Shown piece after piece: positions 7,474 through 14,618 of a stretch of 27,350 nt of DNA. The position numbers and the translations under genes are program-made. The stretch is taken from contig VAYC01000014.1 in NCBI GenBank assembly GCA_005885025.1, positions 1 to 27,350 of the forward strand, written 5' to 3'. This DNA comes from Actinomycetota bacterium. GTDB taxonomy: Bacteria > Actinomycetota > UBA4738. A model generated the notes under the pieces. That model was not told the origin of the DNA. It ran no database searches and worked only from the letters and a program-made list of their open reading frames with translations. Numbering within the stretch: position 1 is the stretch's first letter; each line of letters begins with the position of its first letter.

Positions 7474-8301
7474 ATGGCCGTTCGCAAGTACAAGCCGAGC
7501 ACGCCGGGCCGCCGTGGAGCCAGCGTCTCCGACTTCGGGGAGGTGACCAAGGGGTCTCCGGAGAAGTCGTTGACCCGCCCGTCTCCGAAGCGGGCGGGCC
7601 GGAACGCCTACGGCCGCGTCACCGCACGCCACCAGGGCGGAGGCCACAAGCGCCAGTACCGCGTGATCGACTTCCGGCGGGACAAAGACGGCGTGCCGGC
7701 GAAGGTCGCCACCATCGAGTACGACCCGAACCGGACCGCGCGCATCGCCCTCCTTCACTATTCGGACGGGGAGAAGCGCTACATCCTGGCCCCCCAGGGC
7801 ATGTCGGTGGGGGACCGGTTGATGTCGGGATCGAGTGCGGACGTCCGCCCTGGCAACGCCCTGCCTCTTGCCAGCATCCCGGTCGGGACCCTGGTCCACG
7901 CCGTGGAGCTCAGGCCCGGAGCCGGCGCGAAGATGGCCCGGTCGGCGGGCGTGGGCGTGCAGGTCCTGGCCAAGGAGGCGGGGTCGGCCACCCTGCGAAT
8001 GCCCTCGGGCGAGATCCGCATGGTCGACGCCAGGTGCAGGGCCACCGTCGGCGAGGTGGGGAACCCCGAACGTGAACTCGTATCCTTGGGGAAGGCCGGC
8101 CGGAACCGCTGGCTGGGCGTCCGCCCGTCCGTTCGAGGCGTGGCCATGAACCCGGTGGACCACCCGCTCGGCGGCGGCGAGGGGAAGTCCAGCGGCGGCC
8201 GCAATCCCACCAGTCCGTGGGGGAAGAAGGAAGGCCGGACCCGAAAGCCCAAGCCGTCCGACAAGCTCATCGTGCGCCGCCGCGGGAAGAGGAGGAGCTG
8301 A
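7474..8301 (+). CDS. rplB: 50S ribosomal protein L2
   Basis: L2 (uL2) helps join the subunits and supports the peptidyl transferase centre. The 275-aa product has PSTPGRR near the start, GRVTARHQGGGHKRQYR, EYDPNRTARIALL, RYILAPQGM, and the C-terminal NPVDHP-GGGEG followed by PTSPWGKKEGRTRKP. The first His of this motif (E. coli His229) is kept; the second, commonly His, is Leu here (HPLGGGEG). The ATG starts immediately after the rplW stop, with no spacer. Confidence 0.98.
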   Translation: MAVRKYKPSTPGRRGASVSDFGEVTKGSPEKSLTRPSPKRAGRNAYGRVTARHQGGGHKRQYRVIDFRRDKDGVPAKVATIEYDPNRTARIALLHYSDGEKRYILAPQGMSVGDRLMSGSSADVRPGNALPLASIPVGTLVHAVELRPGAGAKMARSAGVGVQVLAKEAGSATLRMPSGEIRMVDARCRATVGEVGNPERELVSLGKAGRNRWLGVRPSVRGVAMNPVDHPLGGGEGKSSGGRNPTSPWGKKEGRTRKPKPSDKLIVRRRGKRRS

Positions 8302-8308
8302 ACCAGCC

Positions 8309-8593
8309 ATGCCGCGTTCCGTGAAGAAAGGGCCCTTCGTCGACGATCACCTGATGTCCAGGGTGCTCGAGATGAACCGACGGGGCGACAAGCGGGTCAT
8401 CAAGACATGGTCACGCCGATCCACGGTCGTCCCGGAGATGGTGGGGCACACCATCGCCGTGCACGATGGGAAGAAGCACGTACCGGTGTTCGTGACCGAA
8501 TCGATGGTTGGGCACAAGCTCGGAGAGTTCGCCATGACCCGGATCTTCCGGACCCACGGGCACCACACCGAGCGGAGCACCTCGCTGAAGTAG
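8309..8593 (+). CDS. rpsS: 30S ribosomal protein S19
   Basis: S19 (uS19) forms a complex with S13 in the 30S head and contacts the A-site region. The 94-aa product starts MPRSVKKGPFVDDHL, the standard S19 beginning, and contains KTWSRRSTVVPEMVGHTIAVHDGKKHVPV and the closing GHKLGEFAMTRIF. GGAGGAG lies at the end of rplB upstream of the ATG. A 7-nt gap separates it from rplB and another 7 nt from rplV. Confidence 0.98.
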   Translation: MPRSVKKGPFVDDHLMSRVLEMNRRGDKRVIKTWSRRSTVVPEMVGHTIAVHDGKKHVPVFVTESMVGHKLGEFAMTRIFRTHGHHTERSTSLK

Positions 8594-8600
8594 GAGAGGG

Positions 8601-8960
8601 ATGGAAGCCAAGGCCAGCTCGAAATACATCCGGATCTCGCCGAGGAAGATGCGGCGCTCGGTGGACCTCATCCGCGGGGTGCGCGTGGACGACGCTCGCC
8701 GGATCCTGACGCTGTCGCCCCTTCGGGCGAATCGGACACTGGTGAAGGTCCTGGAGTCCGCGGTCGCCAACGCGGAGCAGCGGCAGGCCATCCCGGAGAA
8801 CCTCATGGTCGCGAGAGCGTGGGTGGACGAGGGACCGACGATCAAGCGCTGGCAGCCCCGGGCCTACGGGCGGGCGAACAGGATCCGAAAGCGCACCAGC
8901 CACGTAACCGTGGTGGTGCAGAGCTTGGAGGAGGAGGTGACCGGTGGGGCACAAGGTTAA
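8601..8960 (+). CDS. rplV: 50S ribosomal protein L22
   Basis: L22 (uL22) interacts with all 23S domains, and its beta-hairpin forms part of the tunnel constriction. The 119-aa product shows RISPRKMRRSVDLIRG, SAVANAEQ and the hairpin plus signature RWQPRAYGRANRIRKRTSH followed by VTVVV. Its last 17 nt overlap the start of rpsC, and its final GGTGGGG codons come from the rpsC initiation region, so the short C-terminal tail (EEEVTGGAQG) is probably a by-product of that overlap. Confidence 0.97.
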   Translation: MEAKASSKYIRISPRKMRRSVDLIRGVRVDDARRILTLSPLRANRTLVKVLESAVANAEQRQAIPENLMVARAWVDEGPTIKRWQPRAYGRANRIRKRTSHVTVVVQSLEEEVTGGAQG

Positions 8961-9897
8961 CCCCTACGGATTTCGGCTCGGCGTGATCTACCCCTGGAAG
9001 TCCAAGTGGTACGCGCGTAAGGACTACGCCCAGGCGCTCCTCGAAGACGTCAAGGTCCGCCGGTACATCACCTCGAAGCTGACCCGAGCCGGCATCTCCA
9101 ACGTCGACATCGAGCGCAAGGGCGACCAGGTCCAGGTGTTCATCCGGACGGCTCGTCCCGGCATCGTCATCGGCCGGAAGGGCGCCGAGGTCGACCGCAT
9201 CCGCAAAGACATCGAGAAGCTGACCGGCAAGCGGGTCGACGTGAAGGTCGAGGACATGAACCAGGCGGCCAGCGAGCTCCGGCCGGAGACCGACGCGGCC
9301 CTGCTATCCCAAAGCGTGGCGGAACAGCTGGTGGGCCGGGTGTCGTTCCGGCGAGCCATGCGCCGGGCCGTCCAGACCGCCATGAAGGCCGGTGCCCTCG
9401 GCGTGCGGGTGCAGTGCGCCGGTCGGCTGGGCGGGGCGGAGATGTCCCGCCGCGAGTGGTATCGGGAGGGGCGCGTGCCCCTGCACACCCTGCGGGCAAA
9501 GATCGACTACGGCACGGCCGAGGCCAAGACGACGTTCGGCGTGATCGGAGTGAAGGTGTGGGTGTACCACGGAGACCAGATCCCCGCGCAGGAGCAGGAG
9601 ATCGAGCGAGCCCGGGCCAGGGCCCTGGCGGGCGTCCCGGTCGGTCGGTCAGGCGCTGCTTCGACCGGAGCTCTCATCACCGACGTCCGGGAGGTCGACG
9701 AAGGCGTGCCCGTGCCTCCGGCCGAAGTGCCGGAGACCCGCGAGGAACCCGGGCGTCCGGGCGGGGCCCGTCCTCAGGGGGCCCGTCCCCAGGGAGGCCG
9801 CCCCACGGGAGGCCGCCCGGTGGGGGCCAAGGCGCCGCGTCGAACGAGCGGGCGCCCCCCGGGAGGGGTCAAGCGAACCGGAGGGGGCAGGACCTGA
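8944..9897 (+). CDS. rpsC: 30S ribosomal protein S3 with long basic Gly/Pro-rich tail
   Basis: S3 (uS3) is at the mRNA entry channel and contributes helicase activity. The product begins MGHKVNPYGFRLG with a GTG start, 5 nt after GGAGGAGGAGGT (8927-8938). The KH domain carries GIVIGRKGAEVDRIRKDI; the C-terminal domain has RVSFRRAM, GAEMSRREWYREGRVPLHT and VWVYHGDQIP. The S3 core ends near residue 210. The remaining ~105 residues are low-complexity, with repeats such as ARPQG, GRPTG and GRPVG, Arg-rich and lacking acidic residues at the end. Actinobacterial S3 proteins often have extended tails, but 317 aa is long even for them. Confidence 0.97.
   Translation: MGHKVNPYGFRLGVIYPWKSKWYARKDYAQALLEDVKVRRYITSKLTRAGISNVDIERKGDQVQVFIRTARPGIVIGRKGAEVDRIRKDIEKLTGKRVDVKVEDMNQAASELRPETDAALLSQSVAEQLVGRVSFRRAMRRAVQTAMKAGALGVRVQCAGRLGGAEMSRREWYREGRVPLHTLRAKIDYGTAEAKTTFGVIGVKVWVYHGDQIPAQEQEIERARARALAGVPVGRSGAASTGALITDVREVDEGVPVPPAEVPETREEPGRPGGARPQGARPQGGRPTGGRPVGAKAPRRTSGRPPGGVKRTGGGRT
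9765..9840 (+). repeat. Internal low-complexity repeat encoding the S3 tail
   Basis: Reiterated units of the type GGNGGCCCGTCC(T/C)CAG and GGAGGCCGCCC encode successive Gly-Ala/Gly-Arg-Pro units in the rpsC tail. The units are imperfect, suggesting old slippage followed by drift. Confidence 0.6.
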
Positions 9898-10313
9898 TGC
9901 TCTCGCCCAAGCGGGTCAAGCACCGCAAGCAGCACCGAGGCCGCATGAGAGGACAGGCCAAAGGGGGGTCGGACGTTCACTTCGGTGACTACGGCCTGCT
10001 GGCGCTGGAGCCTGGTTGGATCACCAACCGGCAGATCGAGGCGGCCCGGGTGGCCATGACCCGGCACATCAAGCGCGGCGGGAAGGTCTGGATCAACATC
10101 TTCCCGGACAAGCCCTTCACCAAGAAGCCGGCCGAGACTCGGATGGGTTCAGGCAAGGGCAATCCGGAAGGGTGGGTGGCCGTGGTCAAGCCCGGTAGGG
10201 TGATGTTCGAGCTCTCCGGGGTCGCCGAACCGGTCGCTCGGGAAGCCATGGACCGGGCCGCTCACAAGCTTCCCATCAGATCCAAGTTCATCGTCCGGGC
10301 AGGCGCCGAATGA
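9897..10313 (+). CDS. rplP: 50S ribosomal protein L16
   Basis: L16 (uL16) binds late, near the A-site tRNA elbow and helix 38. The 138-aa product starts MLSPKRVKHRKQHRGRM (the L16 N-terminal signature) and contains FGDYGLLALEPGWITNRQIEAARVAMTRH, and RMGSGKGNPEGWVAVVKPGRVMFEL, where E. coli L16 carries its hydroxylated Arg. The ATG overlaps the rpsC stop by one base (TGATG). The frame is open upstream inside rpsC but has no L16 character there. Confidence 0.98.
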   Translation: MLSPKRVKHRKQHRGRMRGQAKGGSDVHFGDYGLLALEPGWITNRQIEAARVAMTRHIKRGGKVWINIFPDKPFTKKPAETRMGSGKGNPEGWVAVVKPGRVMFELSGVAEPVAREAMDRAAHKLPIRSKFIVRAGAE

Positions 10314-10678
10314 AAGCGACTGAGCTTCGCGAGCTACCCGACGAGGAGCTCCTAGCCCGTCTGGAGGCCAACAAGGAGGAGCTGTTCAACTTGCGGTTCC
10401 AATCGGTCACCGGGCAGCTCGACAACCCGATGCGGATCAAGCAGGTCCGCCACGACATCGCCAGGATCCTGGGGGTGCTCCGGGGGCGGCAGACGGAAGA
10501 GGAGCTCATGGCCGCGGTGGCGGCCGCCGACCGACAGTCGCTCGAGGAGCGCAGGGATGCCATCGCCTCCGGCGAGCTGAAGGGTCGGGCGCTTGGCGAG
10601 ATCGCCGATGAACAGGTCATCGAGCAGGAGGCCGCGGCAGGGGCCGAGGGCCTGCCCGAGGAGGAGGAAGGCGAATGA
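10310..10678 (+). CDS. rpmC: 50S ribosomal protein L29 with acidic C-terminal extension
   Basis: L29 (uL29) is a two-helix protein next to L23 at the tunnel exit. Residues 1-61 are a complete L29: MKATELRELPDEELLARL, EELFNLRFQ, then the signature helix NPMRIKQVRHDIARILGVL. The protein then continues to residue 122, whereas most bacterial L29 proteins are about 60-80 aa. The extra ~60 residues are helical-looking (MAAVAAADRQSLEERRDAI) and end in an acidic run with EEEEGE. The gene is coupled by ATGA at both ends, so no frameshift is needed to explain the length. The tail's role is unknown. Confidence 0.95.
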   Translation: MKATELRELPDEELLARLEANKEELFNLRFQSVTGQLDNPMRIKQVRHDIARILGVLRGRQTEEELMAAVAAADRQSLEERRDAIASGELKGRALGEIADEQVIEQEAAAGAEGLPEEEEGE

Positions 10679-10938
10679 CCGAGTCGGTCCGGACCCAGCG
10701 CAAGGTACGGACGGGAGTGGTCGTGTCCGATGCCATGGCAAAGACCGTCGTGGTTCGCATCTCGAGCCAGGTTCGCCACCCGCTGTACGGCAAGATCGTC
10801 CGGCGCTCCACCAGGCTCAAGGCGCACGATGAATCGTTCGGCGCGGCGGTGGGCGACACCGTGCGGATCATGGAGACCCGTCCGCTCTCGAAGACCAAGC
10901 GATGGCGCGTGGTCGAGGTGGTGGAGAAGGCCAAGTGA
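10675..10938 (+). CDS. rpsQ: 30S ribosomal protein S17
   Basis: S17 (uS17) is a primary 16S-binding protein of the 30S body. The 87-aa OB-fold product has RKVRTGVVVSDAMAKTVVVRI at the start, HPLYGKIVRRSTRLKAHDE in the middle, and GDTVRIMETRPLSKTKRWRVVEVVEK, which is the S17 signature. It overlaps rpmC by ATGA, and its stop overlaps the GTG start of rplN (GTGA). Confidence 0.98.
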   Translation: MTESVRTQRKVRTGVVVSDAMAKTVVVRISSQVRHPLYGKIVRRSTRLKAHDESFGAAVGDTVRIMETRPLSKTKRWRVVEVVEKAK

Positions 10939-11303
10939 TCCAGACGGAGAGCCGGTGCCGAGTGGCGGACAACACGGGGGCCAAAGAGGTCCTGGTGATC
11001 CGGGTGCTGGGCGGCTCGGGGCGCCGATACGCCGGCGTGGGCGACATCGTCGTGGGTTCGGTGAAGGACGCGCTCCCCGGCGGTGGGGTGAAGAAGGGCG
11101 AGGTGGTGCAAGGAGTCGTCGTGCGAACGGCCAAGGAACGCCGTCGGTCGGACGGTTCGTACATCAAGTTCGACGACAACGCTGTTGTACTGATCAACGA
11201 ACAGAAGAACCCACGGGGCACCCGGATCTTCGGTCCGGTGGCGAGAGAGCTCCGGGAGAAGAGATTCATGAAGATCATCTCGCTGGCTCCCGAGGTGCTG
11301 TGA
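10935..11303 (+). CDS. rplN: 50S ribosomal protein L14
   Basis: L14 (uL14) lies at the subunit interface, forms bridges to 16S rRNA and is the binding site for the silencing factor RsfS. The GTG at 10935 gives VIQTESRCRVADNTGAKEV, matching the normal L14 start, and the expected length of 122 aa. An earlier in-frame ATG inside rpsQ would add 11 non-homologous residues. GGAGAAGG at 10923-10930 supports the GTG. GGGVKKGEVVQGVVVRT and the C-terminus FMKIISLAPEVL are diagnostic. Confidence 0.97.
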   Translation: MIQTESRCRVADNTGAKEVLVIRVLGGSGRRYAGVGDIVVGSVKDALPGGGVKKGEVVQGVVVRTAKERRRSDGSYIKFDDNAVVLINEQKNPRGTRIFGPVARELREKRFMKIISLAPEVL

Positions 11304-11325
11304 GGACTGGCAGGAGACGAGGCTG

Positions 11326-11649
11326 ATGCGGACGGTTGATATCAAGAAGAACGACGAGGTAGAGGTGATCGCCGGCAAGGACCGCGGCAAGCGCGGCCGG
11401 GTGGTCAACGTCCTGCCTCGAGAGAACCGGGTCATGGTGGAGGGTGTGGCCCGGGCCAAGCGTCACCTCCCCATCCGCCCCACGTCTCGCGGAGGCCAGA
11501 CCGGCGGCATCATCCTGAAGGAACAGTTCATCGACCTCTCGAACGTCATGGTGGTCTGCAAGTCCTGCGGGAAGGCCACGCGGATCGGGCACCGTGAGGA
11601 TTCTGGGATCAAGGTACGGGTCTGCCGGCGTTGTGAGGCGGAGATCTGA
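11326..11649 (+). CDS. rplX: 50S ribosomal protein L24
   Basis: L24 (uL24) starts 50S assembly and lies near the tunnel exit. The 107-aa product has the KOW motif KNDEVEVIAGKDRGKRGRVVNVLP and the GGIILKEQFIDLSNVMVV segment. The C-terminus carries four cysteines in two CxxC pairs (Cys78/Cys81 and Cys100/Cys103), a possible zinc-ribbon knuckle seen in a number of bacterial L24 proteins. The ATG follows the rplN stop by 22 nt with a GGAG-containing ribosome site. Confidence 0.97.
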   Translation: MRTVDIKKNDEVEVIAGKDRGKRGRVVNVLPRENRVMVEGVARAKRHLPIRPTSRGGQTGGIILKEQFIDLSNVMVVCKSCGKATRIGHREDSGIKVRVCRRCEAEI

Positions 11650-11650
11650 C

Positions 11651-12283
11651 ATGGCCGAGAAGGAAGCCCCCATTGCACGCCCCGAGCAAGCACGCCCGGG
11701 ACCGACCGCCCCGGCCCCACGGCTCAAGGAGCGGTACATGCATGAGGTGCTGCCCACCCTGATGCGGGAGCTCGAGATCGACAACCCCATGCGGGCTCCG
11801 CGCCTGGAGAAGATCGTGGTGAACATGGGGGTGGGTGAAGCGATCCGCGACGCCAAGCTCCTGGAGGCAGCCGCCGCGGACCTGGCCACCATCAGCGGAC
11901 AGAAGCCGGCCATCACCAAGGCGCGGAAGTCGATCGCCAACTTCAAGCTTCGGGCCGGGATGTCCATCGGGGCGAAGGTGACGCTTCGCGGCAGCCGGAT
12001 GTGGGAGTTCCTCGACCGCCTGCTGTCGACGGCTCTTCCGAGGATCCGTGACTTCCGCGGGCTGAACCCGGACGCCTTCGACGGAAGCGGCAATTACTCG
12101 ATCGGGGTCACGGAACAGCTGATCTTCCCGGAGATCGACTACGACAAGGTCGTGAAGGTCCGGGGCATGGACATCACCATCGTGACGACCGCCCGCGACG
12201 ACGATGAGGCCCGAGCAATGCTGCGGGCCCTGGGGTTTCCGTTCGCTGGGCAGTCGGCCGTTGCGGCTGCGGCGGCGAGCTGA
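11651..12283 (+). CDS. rplE: 50S ribosomal protein L5
   Basis: L5 (uL5) belongs to the 5S rRNA complex in the central protuberance and touches P-site tRNA. The core is clear: KERYMHEVLPTLMRELEIDNPMRAPRLEKIVVNMGVGEA, GQKPAITKARKSIANFKLR, GAKVTLRGSRMWEFLDRL and RDFRGLNPDAFDGSGNYSIGV. The ATG one base after the rplX stop, with AGGCGGAG upstream, gives 210 aa. That adds a ~23-residue Pro/Ala-rich leader before the usual LKERY start and a short Ala-rich tail, compared with about 180 aa in most bacteria. Confidence 0.96.
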   Translation: MAEKEAPIARPEQARPGPTAPAPRLKERYMHEVLPTLMRELEIDNPMRAPRLEKIVVNMGVGEAIRDAKLLEAAAADLATISGQKPAITKARKSIANFKLRAGMSIGAKVTLRGSRMWEFLDRLLSTALPRIRDFRGLNPDAFDGSGNYSIGVTEQLIFPEIDYDKVVKVRGMDITIVTTARDDDEARAMLRALGFPFAGQSAVAAAAAS

Positions 12284-12301
12284 GGGAGGGAAGAGGAGCG
12301 A

Positions 12302-12490
12302 ATGGCCAAGAAAGCATTGATCGAGAAGCAGAAGCGGGCTGGCCGGAAGTTCAGGGTCCGGGCCTATACGCGATGCGCCCGCTGCGGGAGGCCGCGCGCC
12401 GTACTCCAGCGCTTCACCCTGTGCCGCATATGTTTCCGGCAGCTCTCGCATCAGGGCGAGGTGCCCGGCGTGACCAAGGCGTCGTGGTGA
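12302..12490 (+). CDS. rpsN: 30S ribosomal protein S14, zinc-binding type (S14Z)
   Basis: S14 (uS14) is in the 30S head beside S3 and S10. This 62-aa form is the short type with zinc knuckle CARC...CRIC (Cys25, Cys28, Cys41, Cys44), followed by FRQLSHQGEVPGVTKASW, the usual S14Z ending. AGAGGAG and GGGAGGG precede the ATG. Some actinobacteria also carry a longer, zinc-free S14 elsewhere for zinc starvation; nothing in this window addresses that. Confidence 0.98.
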   Translation: MAKKALIEKQKRAGRKFRVRAYTRCARCGRPRAVLQRFTLCRICFRQLSHQGEVPGVTKASW

Positions 12491-12502
12491 GGTGATGAGA
12501 AC

Positions 12503-12901
12503 GTGGTCATGACCGATCCCATCGCCGACCTCCTCACCCGGATCCGCAACGCCGGCATGGCCCGGAAGGACGACGTGATCCTGCCGAGCTCTTCGCTCAA
12601 GGAACGCATCGCCGAGATCCTGGCCTCGGAAGGGTACGTCGCCGGCGCGTCGGCCGAAGGGGAAGGAAAGGGCCGAACGCTGACCATCCGGCTGAAGTAC
12701 GGAGATGCCCGAGAACCTTCGATCACCGGCCTTCAGCGGATCTCCAAGCCGGGCCAGCGCGTTTACGCCGGCAAGGGAGAGGTTCCCAGAGTCTTGGGCG
12801 GCCTCGGAATCGCTATCCTGTCCACCTCTCAAGGCATCCTCACCGACCGCCAGGCTCGCAAGCTCGGCGTGGGCGGCGAGGTCCTTGCCTACGTGTGGTG
12901 A
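12503..12901 (+). CDS. rpsH: 30S ribosomal protein S8
   Basis: S8 (uS8) is a primary 16S binder of the platform and, in E. coli, the repressor of the spc operon. The 132-aa product starts (GTG)VMTDPIADLLTRIRNAG and ends with QGILTDRQARKLGVGGEVLAYVW, the S8 signature. GAGGTGAT lies about 7 nt before the GTG at 12503, and many actinobacterial S8 proteins begin MTMTDPIAD, so the GTG fits; the ATG at 12509 is a possible alternative that removes two residues. Confidence 0.97.
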   Translation: MVMTDPIADLLTRIRNAGMARKDDVILPSSSLKERIAEILASEGYVAGASAEGEGKGRTLTIRLKYGDAREPSITGLQRISKPGQRVYAGKGEVPRVLGGLGIAILSTSQGILTDRQARKLGVGGEVLAYVW

Positions 12902-12919
12902 CGAAAGGCACGAGTATCC

Positions 12920-13468
12920 ATGTCCCGGATCGGTAAACAGCCCATCGCCATCCCCAGGGGGGTGGAGGTCTCCGTTGACGGGGCTCGCGTCGCGGTGAAG
13001 GGACCGCGCGGGTCGCTCGAACAGTCCTTCCACCGGGACATGCGGATCGTCCAGGCCGACGGCACCCTCCGGGTGGAGCGGCCCAGCGAGGAGCGCGAGC
13101 ATCGCTCGCTGCACGGTCTGACTCGGACGCTGCTCGCCAACATGGTTGAGGGCGTCACCAACGGGTTCGAGAAACGGCTGGAGATCGTGGGCGTCGGGTA
13201 TCGGGCCGCTCTCCGGGGGAAGGATCTCGAGCTGGCTCTTGGGTTCTCTCACCCGGTGACGGTCCCGGCACCTGCGGGCATCGAGTTCGAAGTCCCTGCC
13301 GTCAACCGCATCGTGGTGCGCGGCATCGACAAGCAGCTCGTCGGCGAGGTGGCCGCGGAGATCCGCCAGATCCGAAAGCCCGAGCCGTACAAAGGCAAGG
13401 GCGTACGGTACGAGGGTGAATACGTTCGCAAGAAGGCCGGCAAGGCTGCGAAGGCGGTGACGGCGTGA
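12920..13468 (+). CDS. rplF: 50S ribosomal protein L6
   Basis: L6 (uL6) lies at the base of the L7/L12 stalk near the sarcin-ricin loop and the factor-binding site. The 182-aa product begins MSRIGKQPIAIPRGVEV and has two L6 folds, with GPRGSLEQSFH and SLHGLTRTLLANMVEGVTNGF in the first half. The second half ends RKPEPYKGKGVRYEGEYVRKKAGK, the family signature. The stop overlaps the rplR start region. Confidence 0.98.
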   Translation: MSRIGKQPIAIPRGVEVSVDGARVAVKGPRGSLEQSFHRDMRIVQADGTLRVERPSEEREHRSLHGLTRTLLANMVEGVTNGFEKRLEIVGVGYRAALRGKDLELALGFSHPVTVPAPAGIEFEVPAVNRIVVRGIDKQLVGEVAAEIRQIRKPEPYKGKGVRYEGEYVRKKAGKAAKAVTA

Positions 13469-13815
13469 TGCGTGCGGAGGCCAAGCGCGAGGCGCGGATG
13501 CGCCGCCACAGCCGCGTGCGGCGCAAGGTGCGGGGCACCGCCGAGCGCCCCCGCCTGGCCGTGTACCGCTCGAACCGGCACATCTACGCCCAGCTCGTCG
13601 ACGATCTGTCGGCTCGCACGCTCATGGCGACCTCCGATCTCGGCGCGGCCGACGGCAACAAGACCGCTCGAGCCAAGAGTGTGGGTCAGGCCATCGCGGA
13701 GCGGGCGCGCTCCATGGGAGTCGAGCAGGTCGTGTTCGATCGCGGTGGCCGGCTGTTCCACGGCCGGGTCAAGGCGCTCGCCGACGCGGCGCGAGAAGCC
13801 GGGCTCTCGATCTGA
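13468..13815 (+). CDS. rplR: 50S ribosomal protein L18
   Basis: L18 (uL18) binds 5S rRNA and attaches it to the central protuberance with L5. The product is 115 aa from the ATG at 13468 (TGATG overlap with rplF), or 116 aa from the in-frame GTG at 13465 (GTGA overlap); both are plausible. Conserved stretches are RRHSRVRRKVRGTAERPRLAVYRSNRHIYAQ, KSVGQAIAERA and VVFDRGGRLFHGRVKALADAAREAGL. Confidence 0.97.
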   Translation: MRAEAKREARMRRHSRVRRKVRGTAERPRLAVYRSNRHIYAQLVDDLSARTLMATSDLGAADGNKTARAKSVGQAIAERARSMGVEQVVFDRGGRLFHGRVKALADAAREAGLSI

Positions 13816-13840
13816 CGAGCATCAGGAGAAGAGGGAAGAC

Positions 13841-14437
13841 ATGAGGCGGTTCGACAACCAGGCCGAGAAGAGTCCCTTCGAGGAGCGGGTGGTGGCCATC
13901 AACCGCGTGGCCAAGGTCGTCCGAGGTGGCCGGCGGTTCAGCTTCACTGCCCTGGTCGTGGTTGGGGACGGAGCCGGTCGCGTGGGCGTGGGCTACGGCA
14001 AGGCCAAGGAGGTGCCGGCCGCCATCCAGAAGGGTGTGGAGGTGGCCAAGAAGAGCATGTTCACGGTCCCGCTCATGAACACCACCATCCCTCATGAGGT
14101 GGTGGGCGAGGACGGCGCGGGCATCGTCATGCTGAAGCCGGCCGCTCCGGGGACCGGCGTCATCGCCGGCGGCCCCGTGCGGGCCGTGGTGGAGGCCGCC
14201 GGGATCAAGGACATCCTGTCCAAGTCACTCGGGTCGGGCAATCCCATCAACATCGTCCACGCGGCCATCGCCGGGCTCCGCCGGCTCAGGCGGCCGGAGG
14301 AGATCGCCCGCTTGCGCGGCCGCGATGTCTCGGAGATCGCTCCGCGGCCGATGGTGGAAGGTGTGGCCGACGCCGAAGTGGCCATGGCCGCCAAACGGGC
14401 CCAGTCCGGCCTGGAGGTGGACGGTGCCGAAGCTTAG
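13841..14437 (+). CDS. rpsE: 30S ribosomal protein S5
   Basis: S5 (uS5) lies near the mRNA entry and influences fidelity; it is the site of spectinomycin-resistance mutations. The ATG at 13841, after AGGAGAAGAGGG, yields 198 aa. The N-terminal dsRNA-binding-like domain shows EERVVAINRVAKVVRGGRRFSFTALVVVGD and GRVGVGYGKAKEVPAAIQKG; the C-terminal domain has GGPVRAVVEAAGIKDILSKSLGSGN. The ~30 residues after the last conserved helix are less conserved. It overlaps rpmD by 14 nt. Confidence 0.97.
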   Translation: MRRFDNQAEKSPFEERVVAINRVAKVVRGGRRFSFTALVVVGDGAGRVGVGYGKAKEVPAAIQKGVEVAKKSMFTVPLMNTTIPHEVVGEDGAGIVMLKPAAPGTGVIAGGPVRAVVEAAGIKDILSKSLGSGNPINIVHAAIAGLRRLRRPEEIARLRGRDVSEIAPRPMVEGVADAEVAMAAKRAQSGLEVDGAEA

Positions 14438-14618
14438 GGTCACCCAGATCCGTTCGGTCATCGACCGACCGAAGGATCAAAAGGCGACGATCCGCAGGCT
14501 CGGGCTGCTCCGGATCCGCCACTCCGTGGTCAAGGAGGACCGCCCGGACATCCGCGGGATGATCGCCAAGGTCGCCCACCTGGTGAGCGTCGAGAATGTC
14601 GAGGGAGAGGCCCCATGA
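14424..14618 (+). CDS. rpmD: 50S ribosomal protein L30
   Basis: L30 (uL30) is a small protein that contacts 5S rRNA and is missing from some lineages. The GTG at 14424 sits 5 nt after GGAGGT (14413-14418), inside the end of rpsE, and gives PKLRVTQIRSVIDRPKDQ with the signature IRRLGLLRIRHSVVKEDRPDIRGMI. The product is 64 aa, the normal size. A longer in-frame ORF reaches further into rpsE but its extra residues are Trp/Pro-rich frame noise. Confidence 0.96.
   Translation: MPKLRVTQIRSVIDRPKDQKATIRRLGLLRIRHSVVKEDRPDIRGMIAKVAHLVSVENVEGEAP

Noticed and set aside
11609..13252. Minus-strand open frame of 547 codons across rplE-rpsN-rpsH-rplF
   Set aside because: It runs through four certain ribosomal genes on the other strand and has a biased, domain-free composition.
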